In this document: positions 28,228 to 37,032 of the stretch, in pieces | How positions within the stretch are numbered: position 1 is the stretch's first letter | How the letters are laid out: every line of letters starts with the position of its first letter | Source of the DNA: Pseudomonadota bacterium | GTDB lineage: Bacteria > Pseudomonadota > Gammaproteobacteria > Acidiferrobacterales > UBA6901 | DNA: 64,000 bases | Reading direction: 5' to 3' | Assembly: GCA_021783175.1 (NCBI GenBank) | Contig: JAJXUF010000006.1 | Location: 1 to 64,000, forward strand | Position numbers and translations under genes: made by a program | The notes under the pieces: model-generated | Seen by the model: the letters and a program-made list of their open reading frames with translations, nothing else | What the model was told of the DNA's origin: nothing | The model's database searches: none

Positions 28228-28951
28228 AAGATTTAATTATACGCGGCCTGTATTACACTCGCACGACACATTTTCTACGCAGAATCAGATGTGTTCACTC
28301 GATTTCGATTAGGTAGCGCATCTGGTTCTGGTGCTCGCCCACCAAGCTGATGCATGCGTTTGCGGTCGTCTTTGGAAAAATTACAGACGGTGTCGATAAT
28401 AAAAGGATAGTTCGTATTTACACCCGCAGTACGGAACCTGCAAGACATCGTCCACCAAGCCACTGTGGTGTTGTGAATACGTTTTTAATGACCAATGACA
28501 TGAATGGCCAACCGCGCGACACACGCTGATATCCGACCGATGATCGGTAGACATTCGTCGTTTAATAGATTGAGTCCGGTCTTTCGTACTAACGAATCGA
28601 AAGTGGCGATAGGGTCGGGATGTTTACAGATCAAGTATCACCTTGTGTAAACGTCGGATGCAGTCTGATTGTCCGATGCGCTGCGCGGCGGTCTGCGCGT
28701 CCTTGGTTACGCAGAAATAACTGGACTCAACCAAAAAGAGCAGCGAATTCAGCTTGGCTTGCCCTCCGCCTGTAGGAATAGGCGAGGGGGATAGTCCACC
28801 CTTAACTAGCTGGCAAAGAGTTCATTGCCCCTTCGTTAAGCTCGAAGCGGGGCCGCCCACACGTTGGACAACTTCAGGTTCTGCCTGCGCTCCGCCGTAG
28901 GAGGTGGATCTTAAGTGGACCGAAGTGCACCAGTGCAACAGGAATCCAGGT
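28228..28951. other. Gene-poor region left of the insertion sequence
   Basis: About 720 bp with no firm gene. A minus-strand frame at 28275-28463 (62 codons, with CRFRTAGVNTNYPFIIDTVC) reads more protein-like than chance but has no recognised family. Near the IS end there are short repeats: CTCCGCC(T)GTAGGA at 28764-28777 and 28890-28902, and an imperfect inverted pair at 28793-28809 and 28907-28921. These could be scars of an older mobile element. Confidence 0.35.
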
Positions 28952-29001
28952 TGAACCGCCCCGGGTTTTGAGGAGGCTCCAACCTTTGAGAGAATGGAGC
29001 T

Positions 29002-29325
29002 ATGAACAAGTCAAACAGGTTTTCCCCTGAAGTGCGTGAGCGTGCCGTACGCATGGTGCTGGAACAGCGCGGTGCGTATCCGTCGCTCTGGGCGGCCGTG
29101 GAATCGATTGCGCCCAAGATCGGTTGCGTGCCGCAGACGCTACTGGAATGGGTCAAGCGCCAAGAGATCGATGCCGGGGCACGTCCCGGTGTCACCACCG
29201 CCGAGATGGCGCGCATCAAGGAGCTTGAGCGCGAGGTGAAGGAACTGCGCCGCGCCAACGAGATCCTGAAGACCGCCAGCGCTTTTTTCGCCCAAGCGGA
29301 GCTCGACCGCAAACTGAAGTCATAA
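29002..29325 (+). CDS. IS3-family transposase OrfA
   Basis: DNA-binding half of the transposase, 107 residues. It has the helix-turn-helix segment [20 protein letters not shown] through [19 protein letters not shown], then a leucine-zipper-like helix ([19 protein letters not shown]) that mediates OrfA-OrfAB pairing, ending [20 protein letters not shown]6 tract (TTTTTTC at 29283-29289) lies in the zone where OrfA and the -1 frame overlap and is the likely programmed frameshift site producing OrfAB. Confidence 0.92.
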   Translation: MNKSNRFSPEVRERAVRMVLEQRGAYPSLWAAVESIAPKIGCVPQTLLEWVKRQEIDAGARPGVTTAEMARIKELEREVKELRRANEILKTASAFFAQAELDRKLKS

Positions 29326-29381
29326 ACGCCTACATCGACCAGCACCGGCAGACTTACGGGGTCGAGCCGATCTGCAAGGTA

Positions 29382-30230
29382 TTGCAGGTCGCCCCGTCCG
29401 CCTACCGGCGTCATGCCGCGAGGCTGCGCAATCCGGCACTGCGCTGTGCGCGCGCCCAGCGCGATGACCTCTTGATGCCGCAGATCCGCCGCATCTGGCA
29501 CGCCAACCTGGGTGTCTACGGCGCCGGCAAGGTCTGGCGTCAGATGAACCGCGAGGCCCTGGTGGTAGCACGCTGCACCGTGGAGCGATTGATGAAAAAG
29601 CTCGGATTGCAGGGGGTGAGACGCGGCAAGACGGTGCGCGCCACGATTGCGGATACTAAGGCAGCCTGTCCGCTGGATCGCGTTCATCACCAGTTCAGAG
29701 CGGACAGGCCGAACCAGCTCTGGGTTTCTGATTTTACGTACGTATCGACCTGGCAAGGCTGGATCTTTGTGGCCTTCATCATCGATGTCTTTGCCCGGCG
29801 CATCGTCGGCTGGCGCGTGAGCCGTTCGATGCACACCGACTTCGTGCTCGATGCCCTGGAACAAGCGCTCCATGCACGCCAACCCGATCGGGACGCCGCA
29901 CTCGTTCACCATAGCGACAGGGGCTCGCAATATGTGAGCATTCGATATACCGAGCGCCTCGCTGAAGCCGGCATCGAACCCTCGGTCGGCAGCAAAGGGG
30001 ACAGCTACGACAATGCCTTGGCCGAAACGATCAACGGCCTCTACAAAGCCGAACTGATTCATCGGCGTGCCCCTTGGAAAACCATGGAAGCGGTGGAACT
30101 CGCTACGCTCGAATGGGTGTCGTGGTTCAATCACCATCGTCTCCTCGAACCGATCGGGTATATCCCGCCGGCAGAAGCTGAGGCAGACTATTACCGGCAA
30201 CTAACGAACCAGACCGCAGTGGCGGCATAA
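29382..30230 (+). CDS. IS3-family transposase OrfB (DDE integrase)
   Basis: Catalytic half of the transposase. The first ATG gives 282 residues, but the same frame is open back through 29283, where it joins OrfA after a -1 shift, adding [20 protein letters not shown]. The rve-type core has the catalytic Asp in LWVSDFTYV, the second Asp in VHHSDRGSQY and the Glu in NALAETINGLYKAEL, with exactly 35 residues between the last two, as in DD35E enzymes. The stop is 39 bp before the right end. No disruption is seen. Confidence 0.93.
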   Translation: MQVAPSAYRRHAARLRNPALRCARAQRDDLLMPQIRRIWHANLGVYGAGKVWRQMNREALVVARCTVERLMKKLGLQGVRRGKTVRATIADTKAACPLDRVHHQFRADRPNQLWVSDFTYVSTWQGWIFVAFIIDVFARRIVGWRVSRSMHTDFVLDALEQALHARQPDRDAALVHHSDRGSQYVSIRYTERLAEAGIEPSVGSKGDSYDNALAETINGLYKAELIHRRAPWKTMEAVELATLEWVSWFNHHRLLEPIGYIPPAEAEADYYRQLTNQTAVAA

Positions 30231-30272
30231 CTTAAACCCAACGGCCTCCGCGAAAACCGGGGCGGTTCAGGT

Positions 30273-31610
30273 TCACTCTTCTGAAGAATGTGAGTATACA
30301 TGCTGAGCAGATGGCTGAAGTCGTTCTACAACCGTGGCTAGCGCATCGTCGTCACCGACGTTTCCCGGGAAAATGACGACCGGGAGATCTGGATAGCGTA
30401 GGTGATCGTGCGGGCACCGTATGACGGATACGCCAGGTAGTATCTGGCCTAGAAGTCGAGCCGTGCGCAGATGGAGTCCTGCGCTCAGTACATCATTTGA
30501 GGTAATGCCCCCCTTGCTTATCAGGAATCCGATAGTTGGAGGGAGACCACGCACGACATCCATGAGAAACGCCGAGACCTGTTCGCCAAATTCTAGCCTT
30601 GCGACCTGGTTCTCGAACGCACGCTCAAGGCGACTGGTGTAGACAACCGGAGTCCGGCGCGCGCGATGAGCCGCCTCCACCTGGGTGAGAATTTGTTTTA
30701 GCAGAACGGCGTGATCGGCCGGTACGCGGTTTACATCGACTTCTATAGCGACCGTGACTGGCAGCCGCAGGAGCGCCTCGATCTGCCGTGTGGTCTTGGG
30801 TACATGCGATCCAACTATAACAGCGCCAGCGGCACCCGAGCGGACATATTCGCCCATATTTTTCCCAGCTACAGGTTGCGGTGGCAGTTGTGCGAGGGAA
30901 GTGAGAAGGCTGGCGGCGCTGCGGAATAGAAAGCGCTTTCCCTGGCGAATAGCTTCGAGCAAGTCCGTGACAAACAGGTTCATGTCATGCTGACTTTCTG
31001 CGTCTACTGCGACGCAGGTGTTGTCAGACAGGGCCATCAGTTTATCGAAGGTACCGCGACGTATCTCATCTAACTGCAGCTGAACCACCTGGCTGGCTTT
31101 TATGCGACCATTGGTCTTTTCTTCCACATAATCAGGCAAGAAGCTGTTGCGATATCCAAAAACGGAGTCACGGGCAAACTCTGTTTCATGGACTGGGATC
31201 TCCTTATTGTTACTGCGCAGATAATGTATGCCTGCCCGCGTGAAGCGGCCACCTTCAAAAAAAGCCGGTACCAGGAAAGTTGCGTCGAAGGGGCCCAGCT
31301 CTTCGGCAATAATATCAACCTCGACCGGAAAATGTCCGCGCAAGGTGGAGTCCGATCGGCTTACAAATATCGGTCGCAATTGCTGGCCAGCGAGCGCCAA
31401 TTTAAGGTTGCGACAGACCTCTCGGGTAATTGCAGCGGCTCGTGTACCGTCAAATCCACGCGTATTGGTGAGAATGAAAAACATTGGGGCGTCATCGGCC
31501 AGCGCCTCAGTCAGGGTCTCAACATCCCAACGCGTTAACAAGAGACAGCTATGTACGGTTTGTGAACCGGTCGGGTCGTCATCTAAGACTATGATTTTTG
31601 TCTGTACCAT
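30273..31610 (-). CDS. Four-carbon acid sugar kinase family (DUF1537)
   Basis: ATP-dependent kinase of the DUF1537 family, whose studied members phosphorylate D-threonate, L-threonate or D-erythronate at C4. The 445-residue protein begins MVQTKIIVLDDDPTGSQTVH, the family's N-terminal signature, and has RSDSTLRGHFP, LVPAFFEGGR (substrate side), and the C-terminal nucleotide-binding LISKGGITSNDV and VIFPGNVGDDDAL. The ATG at 31610 matches the family start; the frame extends to 31676 into the upstream gene. Its stop codon lies immediately against the GGT target duplication of the insertion sequence, so the gene is intact. It follows the transketolase-like gene by 31 bp on the same strand. Confidence 0.9.
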   Translation of the reverse strand: MVQTKIIVLDDDPTGSQTVHSCLLLTRWDVETLTEALADDAPMFFILTNTRGFDGTRAAAITREVCRNLKLALAGQQLRPIFVSRSDSTLRGHFPVEVDIIAEELGPFDATFLVPAFFEGGRFTRAGIHYLRSNNKEIPVHETEFARDSVFGYRNSFLPDYVEEKTNGRIKASQVVQLQLDEIRRGTFDKLMALSDNTCVAVDAESQHDMNLFVTDLLEAIRQGKRFLFRSAASLLTSLAQLPPQPVAGKNMGEYVRSGAAGAVIVGSHVPKTTRQIEALLRLPVTVAIEVDVNRVPADHAVLLKQILTQVEAAHRARRTPVVYTSRLERAFENQVARLEFGEQVSAFLMDVVRGLPPTIGFLISKGGITSNDVLSAGLHLRTARLLGQILPGVSVIRCPHDHLRYPDLPVVIFPGNVGDDDALATVVERLQPSAQHVYSHSSEE

Positions 31611-31641
31611 TTCGTCTGGCCGAGGCGTTGTCGCGGGTGCT

Positions 31642-33870
31642 TTAGCCTTCGAGCATTTCCTTGGCGCGAGCCGCAATGGCGTTCGCAGAAAGACCGTTGA
31701 TTTCCATTATCTCTGCCGGATTCGCTACGGTTTCTCCGCGCTTCCAGCTCATAATGTCGCGCTTGGCCGCATTAGCACGTAATAGAACTGGCTCGAGCGT
31801 GGCGCTAGCTCCACCCGTGATGCCGATCAGCGCATCGCCACTGAACAAAGCATGAAAACCGGCGTCTTCGAGAAATTGCCCGTCTGGTGCAGTGCAGGAG
31901 TCCCAAGCCACGTCATTTGGTCGATACAGCCGTCGCGGATTTACCACGGCGACGATGCGCACCCGGTAGCCGGCACGCTCAAGCTGCTCCTTGGCCTGGT
32001 AAACTGGAAGCAGAACCATGTCACCTGCTGCAGCCAAAACTACGGTCGGCCCACTTGCAAGCTCGCTTTGGTATAACACCAGGGCTCCGTCTTCCATAGC
32101 GCGTCGTCCCTGCTCAAGGGTGGTGCGCACGGGCAGGGGGCTCTTGGAAGCAAAAATGGCGATCCCCTTGTTGCTGCTGCCAAGGGCCCAGTCATAGGCA
32201 ACCTGAATCATATTGGCATCGATTGGATAAATCGGAAAGACATTTCCATTGCGCATGAGCGCAGCAAAGTACGCCTCAATCTCTGGTCGCTGATGGGTCC
32301 AGCCGTTACGTCCCTGCTCAAGTGCTCCGGCCGTGAACATCATTACGGTGCTCGGAGTTTCGCGGCGCAGTTCAGCCATGGCCTGGGTTACAGTCTGGAT
32401 GATCGGTAGACCATTGATGGCGAAGCTTTCGTAGGAAAGCCAAAGCGAGCGCGATCCGAAGAGCGCCAGTCCGGCAGCTAAGCCGGCGCAGGCGTCCTCA
32501 TTGAGCGGCTCGTATACCTGGCCAGTCGGTGCCTGATAATACAGCTCATCTGTATTCGGATGGCGTATTTTTAGCGCGGCGTTGACGTTTGCCATACCAG
32601 ATGCCTCGTTGCCGTCGGCATTGGTGACAATAAAACGCTTGTCGCGTAAGCCCACTTCTGCCACGAGTGCGCCAAAGGCAGTAGAAGGCACTGCGGATTC
32701 TCCCAGCGCATGCTCCTTGAGCGGCAGTTTTCCCAACGGTGGCAGCTCTAAGATAGATTCTGTCACCACTGAGCGCGCCGCAGGCCCGCCTCCGGCGCGA
32801 GAGAAATTTTCGCGTACAAGCCGCCACGAATCGGACGACAGAGCGCGTCGTTTCAATCCTTCCGTTACATCAGCATGCTCTAGCGTATGTTGTGCGTAAA
32901 GGTTATGCGACTTGGCCCCAAGTGCGTGAACGCCCGCACCTTTCAGCTGCTTAATGATCAACGCCGTGAGTTTCCCGACAAGGGCGTTTTGCGTGGCCTG
33001 ATGAGCGGCCTGTAATACAGCTCCGCACCATGCCAATCGCTGTCCGAAGGAAAAACGCGTACTGTCGACGTAGGGGCCAATCTGCTGTTGGTCATCGAAG
33101 GTTTTGGCGTCAACCAGAACCACTTCCTCGAAGCCATGTGCCTTCCAGTACTGCACCATCTGATCGTTGGTGAAGTTGGCAACCATCGAATGGTGTTCCT
33201 GACTATACCCGTTCCAAATAAGTACCGGCAGGAAGTTCGTCACCTGGGGATAGGCAACGTGAAAGTGCAGCATACTGTTGAGCACATATGGTTCACCCAT
33301 GCCGCCGTCGCCAATAGTTACCGGAAAAAGCACACCGGGGTGAAGCAGTGCGCCGGTCATGGCGAAATGCTGACCCTGACCAAGCGGACCTGCGGGCGCA
33401 AGGATCCCTGGAATTGCCCCTGATAGATGCCCAAGCAGCCCGTGGCGCTCACGATATCGATTGCGCAGTTGCTCCACGGTATCGATGCCCATGGCCTCAA
33501 GGGATGAATCAAGGAACATGGCGCTATAAAAACCGGGGGCATGATGACCGACTTCGGTGACTATATTGATATGGCCCAGCATGACCAGTGCGCTGTAGGC
33601 GTCTGCGCTGGAGGCAAATCCGCCTGGGTGACCGGAGGCTTTGGAGCCGGTGATCTGGAGCGTCAGGTAACGTAGGGCGTCGGCGCCAAGCAGAGTCTGG
33701 TAGATGGCGTCTGCACTCTGTGGGTCGCGTACCGCTTTTTGGCCGGGCGCAATCGCTGCGATACGGTGCCGGTCGAACTGCGGCCAGGGTTCGCCAAAAT
33801 ATTGAATTCCCGAAGTAAAATCGTCTCTGCCCTGATTTGTCTGCGAGGATGTATGGAATGCGGTCGACAT
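31642..33870 (-). CDS. Transketolase/phosphoketolase-like ThDP enzyme of unknown specificity
   Basis: Thiamine-diphosphate enzyme of 742 residues, clearly distinct from the Calvin-cycle transketolase in this window. It has TGSKASGHPGGFASSADAYS (transketolase-like first loop), the ThDP motif TIGDGGMGEPYVLNSM with the later Asn in VLIWNGYS, and a second half with FIVTNADGNEASGMANV and SYESFAINGLPIIQ. The N-terminal 50 residues (GIQYFGEPWPQFDRHRIAAI) are unlike classical transketolase. The ATG at 33870 follows AGGAG at a 10-bp distance. It leads a two-gene operon with the DUF1537 kinase and diverges from iclR. The reaction is unknown; a ketol or acyl transfer on a sugar phosphate is likely from the family. 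Confidence 0.85.
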   Translation of the reverse strand: MSTAFHTSSQTNQGRDDFTSGIQYFGEPWPQFDRHRIAAIAPGQKAVRDPQSADAIYQTLLGADALRYLTLQITGSKASGHPGGFASSADAYSALVMLGHINIVTEVGHHAPGFYSAMFLDSSLEAMGIDTVEQLRNRYRERHGLLGHLSGAIPGILAPAGPLGQGQHFAMTGALLHPGVLFPVTIGDGGMGEPYVLNSMLHFHVAYPQVTNFLPVLIWNGYSQEHHSMVANFTNDQMVQYWKAHGFEEVVLVDAKTFDDQQQIGPYVDSTRFSFGQRLAWCGAVLQAAHQATQNALVGKLTALIIKQLKGAGVHALGAKSHNLYAQHTLEHADVTEGLKRRALSSDSWRLVRENFSRAGGGPAARSVVTESILELPPLGKLPLKEHALGESAVPSTAFGALVAEVGLRDKRFIVTNADGNEASGMANVNAALKIRHPNTDELYYQAPTGQVYEPLNEDACAGLAAGLALFGSRSLWLSYESFAINGLPIIQTVTQAMAELRRETPSTVMMFTAGALEQGRNGWTHQRPEIEAYFAALMRNGNVFPIYPIDANMIQVAYDWALGSSNKGIAIFASKSPLPVRTTLEQGRRAMEDGALVLYQSELASGPTVVLAAAGDMVLLPVYQAKEQLERAGYRVRIVAVVNPRRLYRPNDVAWDSCTAPDGQFLEDAGFHALFSGDALIGITGGASATLEPVLLRANAAKRDIMSWKRGETVANPAEIMEINGLSANAIAARAKEMLEG

Positions 33871-33930
33871 TGATGAGTGCTCCTGGCCAGTTGAGGCTCT
33901 ATTGCCAGGCAACTTAACTCAGGTTACGAT

Positions 33931-33966
33931 ATTTCACAATACATAATCGATTTCACGATACGAAAT
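33931..33966. promoter_or_regulatory. Candidate IclR operator between the divergent genes
   Basis: Direct repeat ATTTCACAATAC (33931-33942) and ATTTCACGATAC (33950-33961), 19 bp apart. The second also forms the inverted repeat ATTTC-N7-GAAAT (33950-33966), which touches the iclR start codon. IclR-family regulators bind short palindromes in such divergent gaps. Confidence 0.55.
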
Positions 33967-34731
33967 ATGCCTAAATCTACTGCCGCTTCTATCCAGGTTA
34001 TTGATCGCGCCGTGGCACTGCTAAATGCCATGGCGGTGCTTCCAGAACCTGCTAGCCTCAAGTTCTTATCGGCGGAGACACAGTTACACCCCTCCACCGC
34101 GTTCCGCATACTGAACGCGCTCGTGGGCCATGGGGTTGTCGAGCGCACAGACGCAGGACAATACAGCCTTGGCATGAAGCTGCTGCATTTTGCGGGGCGT
34201 GTCCATGGCAAGGTGGACTTATTGCGCGAAGCGAAGCCGATAATGGAGTGGCTGCGGTCGCAGGTAGGCGAAACGGTCAACCTCACTGTGCGCGAAGGAG
34301 ACGAAGTGGTTTATATTGAGCGTGCAATTCCAAATCGCATGATGCGTGTCGAGCAAGTCATCGGCAGTCGCGCGCCCTTGCATGTAACGGCGGTGGGCAA
34401 GCTGTTCCTTGCTGAAGTGGGCGAAAATGCCTGCCAGCAATACGCAACCCGAACAGGGCTACCGCGTTACACACCTAAGACCTTCGTAGAGAGCGCGCGA
34501 TTGTGGCGTGAGGTAAGCATGGCCAAAGAACGGGGATATGCGCTGGACGAGGAGGAAGCGGAGCAGGGGGTAAGCTGCATAGGCGCGCCAGTTCGTGATA
34601 GTCGCGGAGTCATGGTGGCCGGGCTGTCTATCTCGGCCCCAAGTGAGCGGCGCCACCAATCATGGATTGCGCTCATCAAAAAAGCGGGCTTCGACCTGTC
34701 GGCCCGGCTTGGCTACACGCAATTTCCTTAG
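33967..34731 (+). CDS. IclR-family transcriptional regulator
   Basis: Regulator of 254 residues. An N-terminal winged helix-turn-helix (VIDRAVALLNAMAVLPEPAS through LHPSTAFRILNALVGHGVVE) is followed by the IclR effector-binding domain with VNLTVREGDEVVYIERA, PLHVTAVGKLFLAE and GVSCIGAPVRDSRGVMVAGLSIS. It diverges from the transketolase-like/DUF1537 operon and is the likely regulator of it, probably in answer to a sugar acid. No Shine-Dalgarno precedes the ATG at 33967; the operator-like repeat abuts it, so a leaderless transcript is possible. Confidence 0.92.
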   Translation: MPKSTAASIQVIDRAVALLNAMAVLPEPASLKFLSAETQLHPSTAFRILNALVGHGVVERTDAGQYSLGMKLLHFAGRVHGKVDLLREAKPIMEWLRSQVGETVNLTVREGDEVVYIERAIPNRMMRVEQVIGSRAPLHVTAVGKLFLAEVGENACQQYATRTGLPRYTPKTFVESARLWREVSMAKERGYALDEEEAEQGVSCIGAPVRDSRGVMVAGLSISAPSERRHQSWIALIKKAGFDLSARLGYTQFP

Positions 34732-35003
34732 GTGGAAACTCCAATAACCCAAGCCAGGGACCTCTACTAGGATCCGGTCATATGAGTCCGGGAAGAGCAA
34801 AGTGAAGGACGTGGTGTTTCTAAAATCAAATGTGCCAGGGCCCGGGCGCGCGGCTGCAGCCTATAAATTCCTTCTGCATGACGTTCCGGTGGGGCAATGT
34901 AACACCTCTCATGCAATACCGAGCGACCGATCCCTGCGCTCCCTGTCAATGCTTACTTTTTCGGAGTATAAAACCTTCAAGACCAAACATTGTCCGGAGT
35001 TTC

Positions 35004-35258
35004 ATGGATCTCGCTAACGCGTTCGGAACTATTGCAGGCACGCTAACTACTGCCGCGTTCTTCCCTCAGACTCTTAAGACCTGGAGATCAAAATCAGCCG
35101 AGGACATCTCATTCGGGATGTTTGCGCTTTTTTCAGCAGGGGTGTTCCTTTGGATACTCTACGGAATCGGCATAGGTTCGCCGCCGGTGATCATCGCCAA
35201 TGCGGTGACGCTGGTCATGGCCGTGATGATTCTGGTCTTTAAGATAAGGTACAAGTAA
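35004..35258 (+). CDS. SemiSWEET-type sugar transporter
   Basis: Small membrane protein of 84 residues with three predicted helices and the PQ-loop signature in TTAAFFPQTLKTWRSKSAED near the N-terminus. Helices run roughly at residues 5-22, 37-56 and 60-80. SemiSWEETs dimerise to pass mono- or disaccharides along their gradient. The ATG at 35004 has GGAG 4 bp upstream; longer in-frame starts lack support. It lies 270 bp after iclR and 24 bp before murI, so it may be transcribed with murI or belong to the sugar module. Confidence 0.88.
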   Translation: MDLANAFGTIAGTLTTAAFFPQTLKTWRSKSAEDISFGMFALFSAGVFLWILYGIGIGSPPVIIANAVTLVMAVMILVFKIRYK

Positions 35259-35282
35259 CAGCACGTATTTCTGAAACGATCC

Positions 35283-36089
35283 ATGCCCATATCTGCAGAA
35301 GATTCAATTGGTGTATTTGATTCTGGCGTTGGCGGACTGACCGTCGTTCATGCCCTGATGCAAGAGTTGCCGCACGAGAATATCGTCTACTTTGGGGATA
35401 CCGCACGTGTACCGTACGGCGTCAAGTCGGTGGAGACAATCGCACGCTTCGCTACCCAGATAGTGGAATTCCTTCTCGACAGACGCGTGAAGTTGCTGAT
35501 CGTTGCCTGCAATACTATGGCTGCGGTTGCCTCACAGGTCATCCGGCAGCTTTCATCTGTTCCTGTCCTTGATGTAATCGAAGTCGGCGCTCAAAGCGCG
35601 GCGCAACACTCACGCAACAAGCGCATCGGCGTAATCGGCACTCTAGCAACAGTTGCCAGCGGAGCTTATGATCTCGCAATTCGTCGGCACGACGCCTCGG
35701 TGCAGATTCTGTCCCAAGCCTGTCCGTTATTTGTTCCCCTCGTTGAAGAGGGTTGGTTGAATCACGCTGTGACACGCATGACGGCAGAAGAGTACCTTCT
35801 GCCGCTTTGCCGCGAGGGCGTCGACACCCTGGTGCTAGGTTGCACGCACTACCCCTTGTTGAAGCCGTTGTTGCGCGAAGTTGTGGGAGAAGATGTGCAA
35901 CTGGTGGATTCCGCACTGACCGTCGCACATCAGACCGCAGCATTGTTGCACCGTGAAAATCTCGCTAATCCCCAAACCGGCCCTGCGCAATACCGTTTCT
36001 TTGTCACGGACGTCCCGCAGCGTTTCCAGGAAGTCGGCGGACGTTTTCTAGGCCGGGCGCTCAAAGATGTCCGTGTCGTGCAATGGTGA
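35283..36089 (+). CDS. murI: Glutamate racemase
   Basis: Makes D-glutamate for peptidoglycan, 268 residues. The two catalytic cysteines are in VACNTMAAVASQVIR and LGCTHYPLLKP; the N-terminal IGVFDSGVGGLTVVHALM and YFGDTARVPYG are also characteristic. The second active-site aspartate is in FDSGVGG. It follows the SemiSWEET gene by 24 bp and is followed by the thioredoxin-domain gene 10 bp later, consistent with one transcript. Confidence 0.96.
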   Translation: MPISAEDSIGVFDSGVGGLTVVHALMQELPHENIVYFGDTARVPYGVKSVETIARFATQIVEFLLDRRVKLLIVACNTMAAVASQVIRQLSSVPVLDVIEVGAQSAAQHSRNKRIGVIGTLATVASGAYDLAIRRHDASVQILSQACPLFVPLVEEGWLNHAVTRMTAEEYLLPLCREGVDTLVLGCTHYPLLKPLLREVVGEDVQLVDSALTVAHQTAALLHRENLANPQTGPAQYRFFVTDVPQRFQEVGGRFLGRALKDVRVVQW

Positions 36090-36099
36090 GCGATTGCAC

Positions 36100-36966
36100 A
36101 TGAGTGAAGCACGTTTTGTTTTTGAGGCGACTCCGGATAATTTCTCGAAAATGGTGCTCGAGAACTCCGCTAAGGGGCCAGTGCTTGTCAACTATTGGTC
36201 CCCTAAAGCCGGCCCCTGCATGCTTTTCATGCCGCGGCTTGTCAGGCTGGCAACCGAATATGCAGGCCGCTTCTTGTTGGTCACGATAAATACCGATCTG
36301 TACGGGCGTCTGGCACGCGAATACAGCGTCAATAGCGTTCCAACGATAAAGGTGTTTCGAAATGGAAAGGTCGTTGAAAGCGTTTACGGGGCGCAACCGG
36401 AAACTGAGATCAAATGCCTTATTGATCGGCACGTGCGCTCTGAATCAAGCAGCGGCCATGTTACCGCTATTCGTCACTACCAATCTGGCAATGTGGAGCA
36501 AGCGCTGACGCTTTTGGCGCAGGCGGCGATGGATGATCCTACCGATCTACGTATTTCAACTGACCTTATAAAGATCCTAATTCTCGAGAAACGACTTATT
36601 CAGGCGCAGGATTTGATAGACGCTCTCCCGGCATCCGCCAAGGCCGATAGTGCTATTGCCACATTGCGTGCGCATCTCGATTTTCTGCGTGTTGCCGCTG
36701 ATGCGCCACCGCGAGATCGGCTGGAACAGGATGTATCCTAGCACCCGGAAAACCTTGAGGCTCGATTTCAACTGGGCGCGGTCAGGTTAGTACAGGACGA
36801 CTATGCCGGCGCCATGGAAGAGCTCATTGAAATCGTGCGGCGTGACCGCAGTTTTCGCAACGATGCGGCGCGACTCGGGTTGGTGGCGATATTTAGGCTC
36901 CTCGGTGACAAAGGCGAGATCGTCGAGCACTATCGCAGTCTCGCACTGGATATTCTTGATAGCTAA
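36100..36966 (+). pseudogene. cnoX: CnoX-like thioredoxin/TPR chaperone gene with in-frame amber stop
   Basis: Chaperedoxin homologue: a thioredoxin domain (residues 1-105) with a TPR-like helical C-terminal part, of the type that guards proteins from oxidation and hands them to chaperones. A TAG at 36739-36741 stops the frame at 213 residues, but the same frame continues without another stop to TAA at 36964 and encodes the expected CnoX end (HPENLEARFQLGAVRL, then GAMEELIEIVRRDRSFRNDA). Either the C-terminal TPR is lost or the stop is read through. The active-site region is KAGPC (residues 36-40): the first cysteine of CxxC is Ala, leaving one cysteine, as in other CnoX. The ATG at 36100 follows murI by 10 bp. 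Confidence 0.85.
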
Positions 36967-37032
36967 ATTGCGTAGGACGAACAGCTTGTCCTTCTTGCGA
37001 TAAAAAGCGGCCCTGCTCTAGGAGGCATAAAA

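Larger units (their letters stand above)
28952..30269 (+). mobile_element. IS3-family insertion sequence, complete (1318 bp)
   Basis: Terminal inverted repeats start TGAACCGCCCCGG at both ends (left from 28952; right read inward from 30269) and stay similar for about 26 bp, including a shared GGAGGC. The flanks carry a 3-bp direct repeat GGT (28949-28951 and 30270-30272), the expected target duplication. Inside are orfA and orfB in the -1 relation usual for IS3. Both frames are intact, so the element looks functional and recent. Confidence 0.93.

Noticed and set aside
28911..30200. 429-codon minus-strand frame across the IS3 element
   Set aside because: Runs antisense through both transposase frames and beyond the left inverted repeat; the DD35E transposase on the plus strand explains the region.
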